From CANLBN01 sp050298695 (lineage in GTDB: Bacteria; Pseudomonadota; Gammaproteobacteria; Pseudomonadales; Cellvibrionaceae), in NCBI GenBank assembly GCA_050298695.1, contig JBNKUQ010000013.1, positions 1-46,912 on the forward strand: a stretch of 46,912 nucleotides of DNA, read 5' to 3'. The notes under the pieces are model-generated. The model had not been told where the DNA came from. It saw only the letters and a list, made by a program, of their open reading frames with translations, and ran no database searches. Shown here one piece after another: positions 1 to 8,253 of this stretch (positions are counted from its first letter, which is position 1; each line of letters starts with the position of its first letter). The translations under genes were made by a program, and so were the position numbers.

Positions 1-1761
1 ATCGTGAGTGTTGGGGATACCATTACCCGTGGTGATATTTTGGCGGATGGTCCTTCAGTGGATATGGGTGAGTTGGCGCTAGGTCAAAACATGCGTATCG
101 CCTTTATGCCTTGGAATGGTTACAACTTTGAGGATTCCATTCTTGTATCTGAGCGTGTCGTTCAGGAAGATCGTTTTACCACGATCCATATTCAAGAGTT
201 AACTTGTATCGCTCGTGATACTAAGTTGGGTAGTGAAGAAATCTCAGCGGATATTCCGAATGTCGGTGAAAGTGCCTTATCTAAACTGGATGAGTCAGGC
301 ATTGTTTATATTGGCGCAGAAGTTGGGCCTGGTGATATTTTGGTAGGTAAAGTAACGCCAAAAGGTGAAACTCAGCTGACGCCAGAAGAAAAATTGCTTC
401 GAGCTATCTTTGGTGAAAAAGCGTCGGATGTAAAAGACACCTCATTGCGTGTACCTTCTAGTACCAAGGGTACGGTTATCGATGTACAAGTCTTTACCCG
501 CGATGGTTTAGAAAAAGATTCTCGTTCAAAAGATATTGAGGCAATGCAGCTTTCACAAGTTCGTAAAGATTTGAACGAAGAGTATCGCATTGTTGAAGGT
601 GCCACCTTTGAGCGTTTGCAAGCTGCCTTGATCGGAAGCAAAGTCGTTAGCGGTAAAGGTGTTAAGAAAGGTACCGAGTTAAGTGCTGAAATCTTGGCTG
701 AACTTGAAAAAGATCAGTGGTTTAATCTGCGTGTTGAAGATGACAGTCTTAACGAACAACTTGATCGTGCCGATGAGCAATTAAAAGAACGTCGCAAAAT
801 TCTTGATGAGCGTTTCGAAGATAAAAAAGGCAAGTTACAGACCGGCGATGATCTTGCGCCTGGTGTCTTAAAAATCGTGAAGGTTTATCTTGCGGTTAAG
901 CGTCGTATTCAGCCTGGAGATAAGATGGCGGGTCGTCATGGTAACAAAGGTGTTATCTCTGTGATCATGCCGGTTGAAGACATGCCATTTGACGAAAATG
1001 GTGATCCTATTGATATTGTTCTTAACCCTCTGGGTGTACCTTCACGTATGAACGTGGGACAGGTACTGGAAACCCATTTGGGGCTTGCCGCCAAAGGTTT
1101 GGGTAGCAAGATTGATGACATGATCAAGCAGCAACAGTCCGTTGCCAAAATCCGCGAATTGTTAGAAGAGATTTATAACAAAATTGGTGATGCAAGAGTT
1201 AAGGAAGATCTTAAGAGTTTCTCTGACGATGAAATCATTGAACTTGCTAAGAATCTCGGCGGTGGTGTGCCGATGGCAACCCGTGCATTTGATGGCGCAA
1301 AAGAAACAGAAATTAAACAATTGTTGAACCTTGCGGACATGCCTGAAAGTGGTCAAATGACCTTGTTTGATGGCCGTACAGGTGATGCCTTTAGTCGTCC
1401 TGTCACAGTCGGTTATATGTACATGTTGAAGTTAAACCACTTGGTGGATGACAAAATGCATGCACGTTCAACCGGCTCTTATAGTTTGGTCACGCAGCAA
1501 CCATTGGGTGGTAAAGCACAATTTGGTGGTCAGCGCTTTGGAGAGATGGAAGTGTGGGCCCTTGAAGCTTACGGTGCTGCTTATACCTTGCAAGAAATGT
1601 TAACCGTTAAGTCGGATGACGTTGCGGGTCGAACCAAAATGTATAAGAACATTGTTGATGGCGATCATCGTATGGAGCCCGGAATGCCGGAGTCCTTTAA
1701 CGTATTGGTTAAAGAAATCCGTTCGTTGGGTATTAATATGGAGTTGGAAAACGACTCTTAA
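1..1761 (+). CDS. rpoB: RNA polymerase beta subunit, 3' part (5' truncated by window edge)
   Basis: This is the C-terminal part of the beta subunit of DNA-directed RNA polymerase, a core component of the transcription catalytic centre. The reading frame is open from base 1, so the start lies outside the window; the visible part corresponds to roughly the last 586 of about 1,340-1,360 residues. Recognisable blocks are GELALGQNMRIAFMPWNGYN near the N-terminal edge, the KVTPKGETQLTPEEKLLRAI segment, the GDKMAGRHGNKGV block, and the C-terminal TGSYSLVTQQPLGGKAQFGG region that contacts beta'. The protein ends with a short acidic tail after SLGINMELE. rpoC follows after an 81-bp spacer that contains a small hairpin, as expected for an rpoBC operon. 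Identification is certain. Confidence 0.99.
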   Translation: MVSVGDTITRGDILADGPSVDMGELALGQNMRIAFMPWNGYNFEDSILVSERVVQEDRFTTIHIQELTCIARDTKLGSEEISADIPNVGESALSKLDESGIVYIGAEVGPGDILVGKVTPKGETQLTPEEKLLRAIFGEKASDVKDTSLRVPSSTKGTVIDVQVFTRDGLEKDSRSKDIEAMQLSQVRKDLNEEYRIVEGATFERLQAALIGSKVVSGKGVKKGTELSAEILAELEKDQWFNLRVEDDSLNEQLDRADEQLKERRKILDERFEDKKGKLQTGDDLAPGVLKIVKVYLAVKRRIQPGDKMAGRHGNKGVISVIMPVEDMPFDENGDPIDIVLNPLGVPSRMNVGQVLETHLGLAAKGLGSKIDDMIKQQQSVAKIRELLEEIYNKIGDARVKEDLKSFSDDEIIELAKNLGGGVPMATRAFDGAKETEIKQLLNLADMPESGQMTLFDGRTGDAFSRPVTVGYMYMLKLNHLVDDKMHARSTGSYSLVTQQPLGGKAQFGGQRFGEMEVWALEAYGAAYTLQEMLTVKSDDVAGRTKMYKNIVDGDHRMEPGMPESFNVLVKEIRSLGINMELENDS

Positions 1762-1783
1762 AAAGCACTGAGAAGTGCTTTTT
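1760..1783 (+). terminator. rpoB-rpoC intergenic stem-loop (possible weak attenuator)
   Basis: A perfect 10-bp inverted repeat (aaaaagcact at 1760-1769, agtgcttttt at 1774-1783) closes on a GAGA tetraloop of the stable GNRA type and begins at the rpoB stop codon. The right arm ends in five T residues. Only four pairs are G:C, so it would be a weak terminator at best. It could set the RpoB:RpoC ratio, act as an RNase site, or protect the 3' end of an rpoB transcript. The function is inferred. Confidence 0.5.
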
Positions 1784-1842
1784 ACCCAACGGTACTGCTT
1801 TAAGCGGTAATAAGAATTTAATCCCCTAATGGAGGAAAACCC

Positions 1843-4800
1843 TTGAAAGACTTACTCAATTTATTGAAGTCCCAAGGACAGAACGACGAGTTTGATGCAA
1901 TCCGAATTGGTTTGGCATCTCCTGAAATGATTCGCTCTTGGTCTTTTGGTGAAGTTAAAAAACCTGAAACCATTAACTATCGTACCTTCAAGCCTGAGCG
2001 TGAAGGTTTATTCTGCGCCAAAATCTTTGGTCCGATAAAAGACTATGAGTGCTTGTGTGGTAAGTATAAGCGCATGAAGCACCGCGGTATTATTTGTGAG
2101 AAATGTGGTGTTGAAGTCACGCTGGCAAAAGTGCGTCGTGACCGTATGGGCCATATCGAATTGGCGAGTCCGGTTGCACATATTTGGTTTTTAAAGTCTT
2201 TGCCTAGCCGCATTGGTTTATTACTGGATATGACCTTACGTAGTATTGAGCGTGTATTGTATTTTGAGTCTTATGTCGTTACTGACCCAGGAATGACAAC
2301 GCTTGAGAAAGGTCAGCTGTTGACGGATGAAGAATTTTTCGAAGCGATGGAAGAATTTCCGGATGAGTTTGAAGCGAAAATGGGCGCAGAAGCGATTCAA
2401 GACTTGATGATAGATATCAATCTTGAAGAAGAAATTAATCGCTTGCGAGATGAAATTCCGGCGACTAACTCAGAAACAAAAATTAAAAAGCTATCTAAGC
2501 GCCTTAAGCTACTAGAAGCATTTTATCACTCGGGTAATAAGCCTGAGTGGATGATTATGCAGGCTTTGCCAGTATTGCCACCTGATCTTCGCCCCTTAGT
2601 ACCTCTAGACGGTGGTCGTTTTGCTACTTCGGATCTAAACGACTTATATCGTCGAGTGATTAACCGTAACAACCGTCTAAAGCGTCTCTTAGATTTAAAT
2701 GCGCCAGACATTATTGTTCGTAACGAAAAGCGTATGCTCCAAGAAGCCGTCGATGCCTTGCTGGATAATGGTCGACGTGGTCGAGCGATTACGGGCTCAA
2801 ATAAGCGTCCACTGAAGTCGCTTGCCGATATGATCAAAGGTAAGCAAGGTCGCTTCCGTCAAAATTTATTGGGTAAGCGTGTTGATTACTCCGGTCGTTC
2901 TGTGATCGTAACCGGTCCGACTTTGCGTCTGCATCAATGTGGTCTACCTAAAAAAATGGCTTTGGAATTGTTTAAGCCCTTTATTTTTAGCAAGCTAGAA
3001 CTACGTGGTCTCGCAACCACCATTAAAGCTGCTAAGAAAATGGTTGAGCGCGAGGAGCCCGTTGTTTGGGATATCCTTGATGAAGTGATTCGTGAGCATC
3101 CGGTTTTATTAAACCGTGCACCTACATTGCACCGTTTGGGTATCCAAGCATTTGAACCGGTTCTTATTGAAGGTAAAGCGATTCAATTGCACCCGCTCGT
3201 TTGTGGCGCCTATAACGCTGACTTCGATGGTGACCAAATGGCGGTTCACGTACCATTGACGATCGAAGCTCAGCTTGAAGCTCGTGCGTTGATGATGTCA
3301 ACCAACAACATACTTTCTCCAGCATCCGGTGAGCCAATCATTGTGCCTTCACAGGACGTTGTTTTAGGTTTGTACTGGATGACGCGTGAGCGCATTAATG
3401 CTAAAGGTGAAGGTATGGCCTTTGCCGATGTTGCAGAAGTTTCTCGTGCTTATTACTCAGGTCAAGTGGACCTTCAAGCTCGCATTAAAGTACGCGTTAC
3501 CGAGGTCTTTACGGGTGAAGATGGTGAGAAAGCCAGTAAGCGAACCTTATTTGATACTACCGTTGGGCGAGTTCTATTTTGGGAAATTGTGCCTGATGGT
3601 ATCAGCTTTGAAATGGTCAACAAGCCGATGGTGAAGAAGGCTATTTCTTCTGTAATCAATTTCTGTTATCGCGTGGTAGGTTTGAAATCTACCGTTATTT
3701 TTGCTGACCAGCTGATGTATATGGGCTACCGTTTCTCTACGGTTTCAGGTTCATCTATCGGTGTTAACGATTTCGATATCCCTGAAAGTAAGGCAGAGAT
3801 CATTGAGCGTGCTGATAACGAAGTAAAAGAAATTGAAAGCCAGTTTGCTTCTGGTTTGGTTACGCAAGGCGAAAAATACAATAAGGTTATCGATATTTGG
3901 TCGCGTGCCAATGATTTGGTTGCCAAGTCAATGATGGATGGTATTTCTAAAGAGTCTGTTATTAATCGTGATGGTGAAGAAGAATTTCAAGATTCTTATA
4001 ACTCAGTGTTCATGTATGCTGATTCCGGTGCGCGTGGTTCGCCAGCGCAGATTCGTCAGTTAGCCGGTATGCGTGGTTTGATGGCGCGTCCAGATGGCTC
4101 CATTATTGAGACGCCGATTACTGCTAACTTCCGCGAAGGTTTGAACGTTCTTCAATACTTTATTTCGACGCACGGTGCTCGTAAAGGCTTGGCTGATACG
4201 GCATTGAAAACGGCTAACTCGGGTTATCTCACTCGACGTTTAGTTGATGTTGCGCAAGATTTAGTGGTTACTGAACACGATTGTGGTACGGATAAAGGTT
4301 TAACTATGGCTCCAGTGATTGAGGGTGGTGACATCATCGAAACCTTGGGCGAGAGAGTGTTAGGGCGTGTTGTCGCTCAGGATATTTTAGATCCTAATAC
4401 ACAAGATGTGTTAATGGCCGCTGGAACCATGATTGATGAGAATCTGATTGAGCGTGTTGAAGCGATGGGTGTCGATGAAATTATTGTTCGATCGCCCATT
4501 ACTTGTGAGTCTAGCGTTGGTATTTGTTCAAACTGTTATGGCCGTGACCTAGCAAGGGGTCACTTGGTGAACGTGGGTGAAGCGGTCGGTGTTATCGCTG
4601 CTCAATCCATTGGTGAACCTGGTACTCAGTTAACGATGCGTACCTTCCACATTGGTGGTGCGGCAAGCCGAGCTTCTGCTGTGGATAGCGTCCAGGTTAA
4701 ACAAGCGGGTACGGTTCGTTTGCAGAACGTTAAGCTTGTTGAAAATATCAATGGTAACTTGGTTGCCGTTTCTCGTTCGGGTGAATTGGCGGTTGCTGAT

Positions 4801-6066
4801 GAAAATGGGCGTGAGCGTGAACGTTACAAGATTCCATACGGTGCCTTTATCTCTGTTCGCGATGGCGATAAAGTGGATGGTGGCGCTGTGGTCGCGAAGT
4901 GGGATCCACATACGCACCCCATTGTTTCTGAAGTGGCTGGTAAAGTGTCTTTCTCTGGCATGGAAGATGGCTTATCGATTCGTCGACAAACGGATGAGCT
5001 AACGGGTTTGAGCTCTATCGAAGTGCTCGATCCTGCAGAGCGTCCAGCTGCGGGTAAGGACCTTAAGCCAGCAGTCACCCTATTGGATGAAAAAGGCAAT
5101 GAACTGACCTTAGCCAACTCCAATGCGCCAGCGCATTACATGTTGCCATCGAAAGCGATCCTCAGTATTAACAATGGTGATGAGATTGGTGTGGGCGATA
5201 TTATTGCGCGTATTCCTCAAGAGAGTTCAAAAACCCGCGATATTACCGGTGGTCTACCGCGTGTTGCTGACTTGTTTGAAGCACGTAAGCCGAAAGAGCC
5301 TGCCTTGTTGGCAGAAATATCGGGTACGGTTAGCTTTGGTAAAGAAACCAAAGGTAAAGTTCGTTTAGTGATTACACCAAATGATGGTAAGCCTTTGGAA
5401 GATGGCTCAACGCATTATGAAGAGCTAATACCAAAACATCGCCAGCTGACGGTATTCGAAGGTGAACAAGTCGCTAAAGGTGAAGTGGTTTCTGATGGTC
5501 CAAGTAACCCTCACGACATTTTACGCTTGAAAGGTGTTGAAACCTTAGCGCACTACATTACCAATGAGATCCAAGATGTTTATCGTTTACAGGGTGTAAA
5601 AATTAACGATAAGCACGTTGAAACCATTGTTCGTCAAATGTTACGTAAAGTTGAAATCACTAGTATGGGTGATTCAACTTATGTGAAGGGCGAGCAAGTT
5701 GAATTCAACGAAGTCATTGAAAATAATGCGAAGTTGCGATCAGAAGATAAGCAGCCCGCACGTTTTGAACGTCAGTTGCTGGGTATTACTAAAGCGTCTC
5801 TAGCTACAGAGTCGTTTATATCCGCGGCGTCTTTCCAAGAAACCACCCGCGTTCTTACCGAAGCGGCAGTTACTGGTAAGCGCGATAACTTGCGAGGCTT
5901 AAAAGAAAACGTGGTCGTTGGTCGTTTGATTCCTGCTGGTACCGGTTTGGCTTACCATGCAGCACGTAAACAAAAACGTGATGCGGAGGTTGCACAGACT
6001 GAAGGTGTTAGTGCTGAAGAAGTCGAAGCAGCGTTAACGGAAGCGTTAAAGTCAAGCGCATCATAA
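1843..6066 (+). CDS. rpoC: RNA polymerase beta' subunit
   Basis: This is the complete beta' subunit of RNA polymerase, 1,407 residues, the same length as the E. coli protein. The start is TTG at 1843, supported by a GGAGG ribosome-binding site at 1831-1835 and by the conserved N-terminus MKDLLNLLK. The zinc-binding CLCGKYKRMKHRGIICEKC motif lies near residues 70-90 and the catalytic magnesium-binding NADFDGDQM motif near residue 460. The trigger-loop region (GLMARPDGSIIETPI) and the second cysteine cluster (CESSVGICSNCYGRDL) are intact. It is cotranscribed with rpoB and followed by a strong intrinsic terminator. In many gammaproteobacteria rpsL comes soon after; here it is about 21 kb away. 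Confidence 0.99.
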   Translation: MKDLLNLLKSQGQNDEFDAIRIGLASPEMIRSWSFGEVKKPETINYRTFKPEREGLFCAKIFGPIKDYECLCGKYKRMKHRGIICEKCGVEVTLAKVRRDRMGHIELASPVAHIWFLKSLPSRIGLLLDMTLRSIERVLYFESYVVTDPGMTTLEKGQLLTDEEFFEAMEEFPDEFEAKMGAEAIQDLMIDINLEEEINRLRDEIPATNSETKIKKLSKRLKLLEAFYHSGNKPEWMIMQALPVLPPDLRPLVPLDGGRFATSDLNDLYRRVINRNNRLKRLLDLNAPDIIVRNEKRMLQEAVDALLDNGRRGRAITGSNKRPLKSLADMIKGKQGRFRQNLLGKRVDYSGRSVIVTGPTLRLHQCGLPKKMALELFKPFIFSKLELRGLATTIKAAKKMVEREEPVVWDILDEVIREHPVLLNRAPTLHRLGIQAFEPVLIEGKAIQLHPLVCGAYNADFDGDQMAVHVPLTIEAQLEARALMMSTNNILSPASGEPIIVPSQDVVLGLYWMTRERINAKGEGMAFADVAEVSRAYYSGQVDLQARIKVRVTEVFTGEDGEKASKRTLFDTTVGRVLFWEIVPDGISFEMVNKPMVKKAISSVINFCYRVVGLKSTVIFADQLMYMGYRFSTVSGSSIGVNDFDIPESKAEIIERADNEVKEIESQFASGLVTQGEKYNKVIDIWSRANDLVAKSMMDGISKESVINRDGEEEFQDSYNSVFMYADSGARGSPAQIRQLAGMRGLMARPDGSIIETPITANFREGLNVLQYFISTHGARKGLADTALKTANSGYLTRRLVDVAQDLVVTEHDCGTDKGLTMAPVIEGGDIIETLGERVLGRVVAQDILDPNTQDVLMAAGTMIDENLIERVEAMGVDEIIVRSPITCESSVGICSNCYGRDLARGHLVNVGEAVGVIAAQSIGEPGTQLTMRTFHIGGAASRASAVDSVQVKQAGTVRLQNVKLVENINGNLVAVSRSGELAVADENGRERERYKIPYGAFISVRDGDKVDGGAVVAKWDPHTHPIVSEVAGKVSFSGMEDGLSIRRQTDELTGLSSIEVLDPAERPAAGKDLKPAVTLLDEKGNELTLANSNAPAHYMLPSKAILSINNGDEIGVGDIIARIPQESSKTRDITGGLPRVADLFEARKPKEPALLAEISGTVSFGKETKGKVRLVITPNDGKPLEDGSTHYEELIPKHRQLTVFEGEQVAKGEVVSDGPSNPHDILRLKGVETLAHYITNEIQDVYRLQGVKINDKHVETIVRQMLRKVEITSMGDSTYVKGEQVEFNEVIENNAKLRSEDKQPARFERQLLGITKASLATESFISAASFQETTRVLTEAAVTGKRDNLRGLKENVVVGRLIPAGTGLAYHAARKQKRDAEVAQTEGVSAEEVEAALTEALKSSAS

Positions 6067-6095
6067 ATACTTGAATCGTTATTGCAGACATATAG

Positions 6096-6123
6096 AAAGC
6101 CTCCCGATAAGGGGGGCTTTTTT
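6096..6123 (+). terminator. Rho-independent terminator of rpoBC
   Basis: A 10-bp stem (6096-6105 with 6111-6120, one G-T wobble) has a 5-nt loop and a run of six T residues at its 3' side. It lies 30 bp after the rpoC stop codon and ends the rpoBC transcript before the L,D-transpeptidase gene. Confidence 0.9.
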
Positions 6124-6154
6124 GTAGGCGCTTGGTATTGTTGTTGGGTATTCC

Positions 6155-7081
6155 ATGATTAGAATAATAACGTTATTGCTGGGTATTTGTTTTTTTCTGA
6201 GTGGCTTTTCCGTATTAGCCAATGAGTCCTCGTCAGAATTACAGCCAGCGGCTTTAATCGATGTGGCTTCGCGTTTTCGCTATACCTTAGTTATTGAGTT
6301 GGAAAACGGAAAGTTACACATATTTGAGCAAAACGGGAGTGATAATTTTCAGTTGGCTAAGACCATGGATATTTCTATTGGTAAGTCGGGTTATGGTAAA
6401 GAGATAGAAGGTGATAATAAAACCCCTGTCGGTGTTTATCGCATCACTAGTTATTTAACCAATGAGCAATTGGACGACTTTTATGGGAATGCAGCTTATC
6501 CTGTGAATTACCCTAATGCTTGGGATAAAGTTAAAAAAAGAACGGGTTATGGCATATGGATACACGCAGAACCCATTGGATTTACCGAAAAAACGCGGCC
6601 TTTACGTGACAGTAATGGCTGTGTTGTTTTGTCAAACAATGATATCGATAGGCTCCAGCCCTATTTAGATATTGGTCATACCTATGTTGTACTAACGCCA
6701 AAAATGGAACTGGCTTCGGTTTCAGAAATAAAGCAGCAGCGAGAAGCAATCAACCAACGGATATCACAATGGCGACAAGCATGGGAGAGTTTAGAGACCT
6801 CTTCCTATTTAGATTTTTATTCGAAGAAATTTGATAACCTGGAAAAAAATTGGGTAGAGTGGTCCGCTTATAAAAAACGTATTAACAGCAATAAACGTTT
6901 TATCAAAGTTGCACTGTCTGATCTGAGTGTTTATCGATATCCAGGAGAAGAAAATTTATTATGGGTCGAATTTTATCAAACCTATAACAGTAGTAACTTT
7001 ACTTCCCTTGGATGGAAGCGCCAATTATGGCGTTTGGAAGATGATAGCGAGTGGCGAATTATTTATGAAGGCGGTGGTTAA
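6155..7081 (+). CDS. L,D-transpeptidase / L,D-carboxypeptidase-like (YkuD) protein with NTF2-like C-terminal domain
   Basis: This is a secreted YkuD-fold protein expected to act on peptidoglycan stem peptides in the periplasm. A signal peptide covers about residues 1-22 (hydrophobic core, then LANES). The YkuD domain spans about residues 45-185 and carries the catalytic histidine in WIHAEP (H137) and the SNGC motif with nucleophile C156. The C-terminal part (about 195-308), with its Trp/Tyr-rich LWVEFYQTYNSS segment, resembles the NTF2-like domain of Helicobacter Csd6-type proteins. In that family the catalytic domain trims tetrapeptides rather than making 3-3 crosslinks, so either activity is possible. 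The gene follows the rpoBC terminator. Its last 57 bp overlap the 3' end of the convergent M14 peptidase gene. Confidence 0.85.
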   Translation: MIRIITLLLGICFFLSGFSVLANESSSELQPAALIDVASRFRYTLVIELENGKLHIFEQNGSDNFQLAKTMDISIGKSGYGKEIEGDNKTPVGVYRITSYLTNEQLDDFYGNAAYPVNYPNAWDKVKKRTGYGIWIHAEPIGFTEKTRPLRDSNGCVVLSNNDIDRLQPYLDIGHTYVVLTPKMELASVSEIKQQREAINQRISQWRQAWESLETSSYLDFYSKKFDNLEKNWVEWSAYKKRINSNKRFIKVALSDLSVYRYPGEENLLWVEFYQTYNSSNFTSLGWKRQLWRLEDDSEWRIIYEGGG

Positions 7082-7921
7082 ATAACGCGAGTCAACGTGT
7101 TCTACTAGCCAGCGGACTAAATCAACCCACATTTGAGTGACTTCTATTTTGCTTGGCATAATCCCAGCAGAAGGTAGCTCTATAGTGACTACTGGGATAT
7201 TTAAATCGACACCAGCATAGTTGCCTAGAGAGCCCGGGTACGTTCCTAATTGATGTAGGCGTAGTTTTCCCAGCTTGTCAGGACCGCTGTACGGTCCATC
7301 GTAATCTACGAGTTTATGTGGGGCGTGAACGGCAATAATGACATCGGGTTTGAACTCTTTAATGGTATCTACAAACCACTGCGTTTCTATTTCACTTAAC
7401 GCTGCTTTTCCTGGATAGCGGCGTGGGTTTTTACTGGTTCGATTTATCCAATAATCCATCGCTAACTCATTCCAGTCCGCAGATGGAAAGTTTCTATTGA
7501 GGTCTACACCATTCGCGTTTTGGCGCTGTGGATTTGAGAAATGTAATAACCCATCGGGGTTCATAAGGGGCACTACATGCCAATGGAATAATCCCGAGTG
7601 ATATTGATTTAGCTTTTCCATCCATTTAAACAATATAGAAATAGCGGCGTATTCATCGCCGTGAATGCCACCCATTAACAAAACTTTGCCCCGAGGCTTT
7701 TTGTTTTCCAGTGGAGGATAAATTTTATAAGCGAGGGGTCTCCCTTTATGGCTCAACTTTTCACTGGATAGTAGATGTTGGCTTAGGCAATCCTTGACAC
7801 TAACGCTTCCCAGTTTATTACCAATTTCTTCGCAGAGTTTATCTATTGGATTTGCCTCTGCGATAGGCAGTAGTGTGGAGAATAAAATAATCGAGTAAAA
7901 AAATGGGCGGATTGCTGACAT
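7025..7921 (-). CDS. M14-family zinc carboxypeptidase (murein peptide amidase-like)
   Basis: This is a predicted secreted or membrane-associated zinc peptidase of family M14. An N-terminal hydrophobic segment (about residues 5-22, ending AEA) looks like a signal peptide. Zinc ligands are visible as H87 and E90 in GGIHGDE and H199 in IAVHAP. NANGVDLNRNFP (about 136-146) is the substrate-carboxylate-binding region, and TIELPSAG supplies the catalytic glutamate E248. At 298 residues it is close in size to MpaA-like murein tripeptide amidases and smaller than Helicobacter Csd4. Its neighbour, a YkuD protein, also acts on muropeptides, which supports a cell-wall role, although the exact substrate is inferred. 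The C-terminal 18 codons overlap the convergent gene. Confidence 0.82.
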   Translation of the reverse strand: MSAIRPFFYSIILFSTLLPIAEANPIDKLCEEIGNKLGSVSVKDCLSQHLLSSEKLSHKGRPLAYKIYPPLENKKPRGKVLLMGGIHGDEYAAISILFKWMEKLNQYHSGLFHWHVVPLMNPDGLLHFSNPQRQNANGVDLNRNFPSADWNELAMDYWINRTSKNPRRYPGKAALSEIETQWFVDTIKEFKPDVIIAVHAPHKLVDYDGPYSGPDKLGKLRLHQLGTYPGSLGNYAGVDLNIPVVTIELPSAGIMPSKIEVTQMWVDLVRWLVEHVDSRYLTTAFINNSPLAIIFQTP

Positions 7922-7950
7922 GGACTAGAGAATATTTGGATTATCTTTAA

Positions 7951-7983
7951 GGCACCTCTAAAAATTCTAATTCTTAGGGTGCC
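7951..7983. repeat. Intergenic palindromic repeat, copy 1
   Basis: An imperfect inverted repeat has arms beginning GGCACCTCTAAAAATT and ending AATTCTTAGGGTGCC. A closely related, perfectly paired copy lies at 44045-44078, 36 kb away. The repeat sits between the divergently transcribed M14 peptidase and the EPS leader. Two dispersed copies of one hairpin consensus suggest a REP- or MITE-like intergenic element; no transposase is nearby. Confidence 0.6.
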
Positions 7984-7994
7984 CTTTATTTGTT

Positions 7995-8023
7995 TTGATA
8001 GGGCATTAACTATACACTAACTT
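7995..8023 (+). promoter_or_regulatory. Candidate sigma70 promoter for the EPS leader
   Basis: TTGATA (7995-8000) is separated by 17 bp from TAACTT (8018-8023). The -35 box matches the consensus at five of six positions; the -10 box is weaker. It would start transcription near 8030, just before the inverted-repeat-rich leader that begins at 8051. Confidence 0.35.
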
Positions 8024-8050
8024 GCTCAGAATACGAGATATAAGTCTTGC

Positions 8051-8253
8051 TATTAACCCGGCAGTTAAATAGGTTGTCCTAACCTAACCTATTTAACTAT
8101 CACCCCTTAAAAACAGGCGAAGTTGTGTGAAACTCCTTGTTTTTAAGGAATTTGGTCCATTGACCCGCAGCGGCACGTCTCTGTGCCACAATTAACCCAG
8201 CACAAATAACTGTCGGGTTAATATCTACTCACTAGTTTAATACGGGGTTAATT
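8051..8253 (+). promoter_or_regulatory. Candidate structured 5' leader RNA with mutually exclusive helices
   Basis: About 200 bases before the ATG at 8254 hold nested inverted repeats. A long-range 10-bp helix (8051-8060 with 8214-8223) can enclose three local hairpins: 8063-8075/8086-8098 (13 bp), 8105-8115/8138-8148 (11 bp) and 8172-8176/8183-8187 (5 bp). ATTAACCC occurs at 8052-8059 and 8191-8198; its complement GGGTTAAT occurs at 8215-8222 and 8245-8252. The last copy overlaps the only Shine-Dalgarno-like sequence (GGGG at 8244-8247). The segment 8190-8198 can therefore pair either with 8215-8222, leaving the ribosome site free, or for 9 bp with 8245-8253, covering it. This is a switch-like layout, but I recognise no known riboswitch class. 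Confidence 0.55.

Noticed and set aside
372..641. Open frame on the minus strand inside rpoB, and similar antisense frames in rpoC, fusA, tuf and fusA2
   Set aside because: They are shadows of highly conserved genes with biased codon use; they have no ribosome-binding sites or recognisable protein features.
7951..7983. Palindromes as ends of an insertion sequence
   Set aside because: There is no transposase frame and no target duplication visible between or beside the copies; the intervening genes are ordinary chromosomal genes.
8051..8253. Leader as a known c-di-GMP-I (GEMM) or other standard riboswitch
   Set aside because: I could not find the conserved core sequences of GEMM or of other classes I know; only the helices are suggestive, so no class is assigned.
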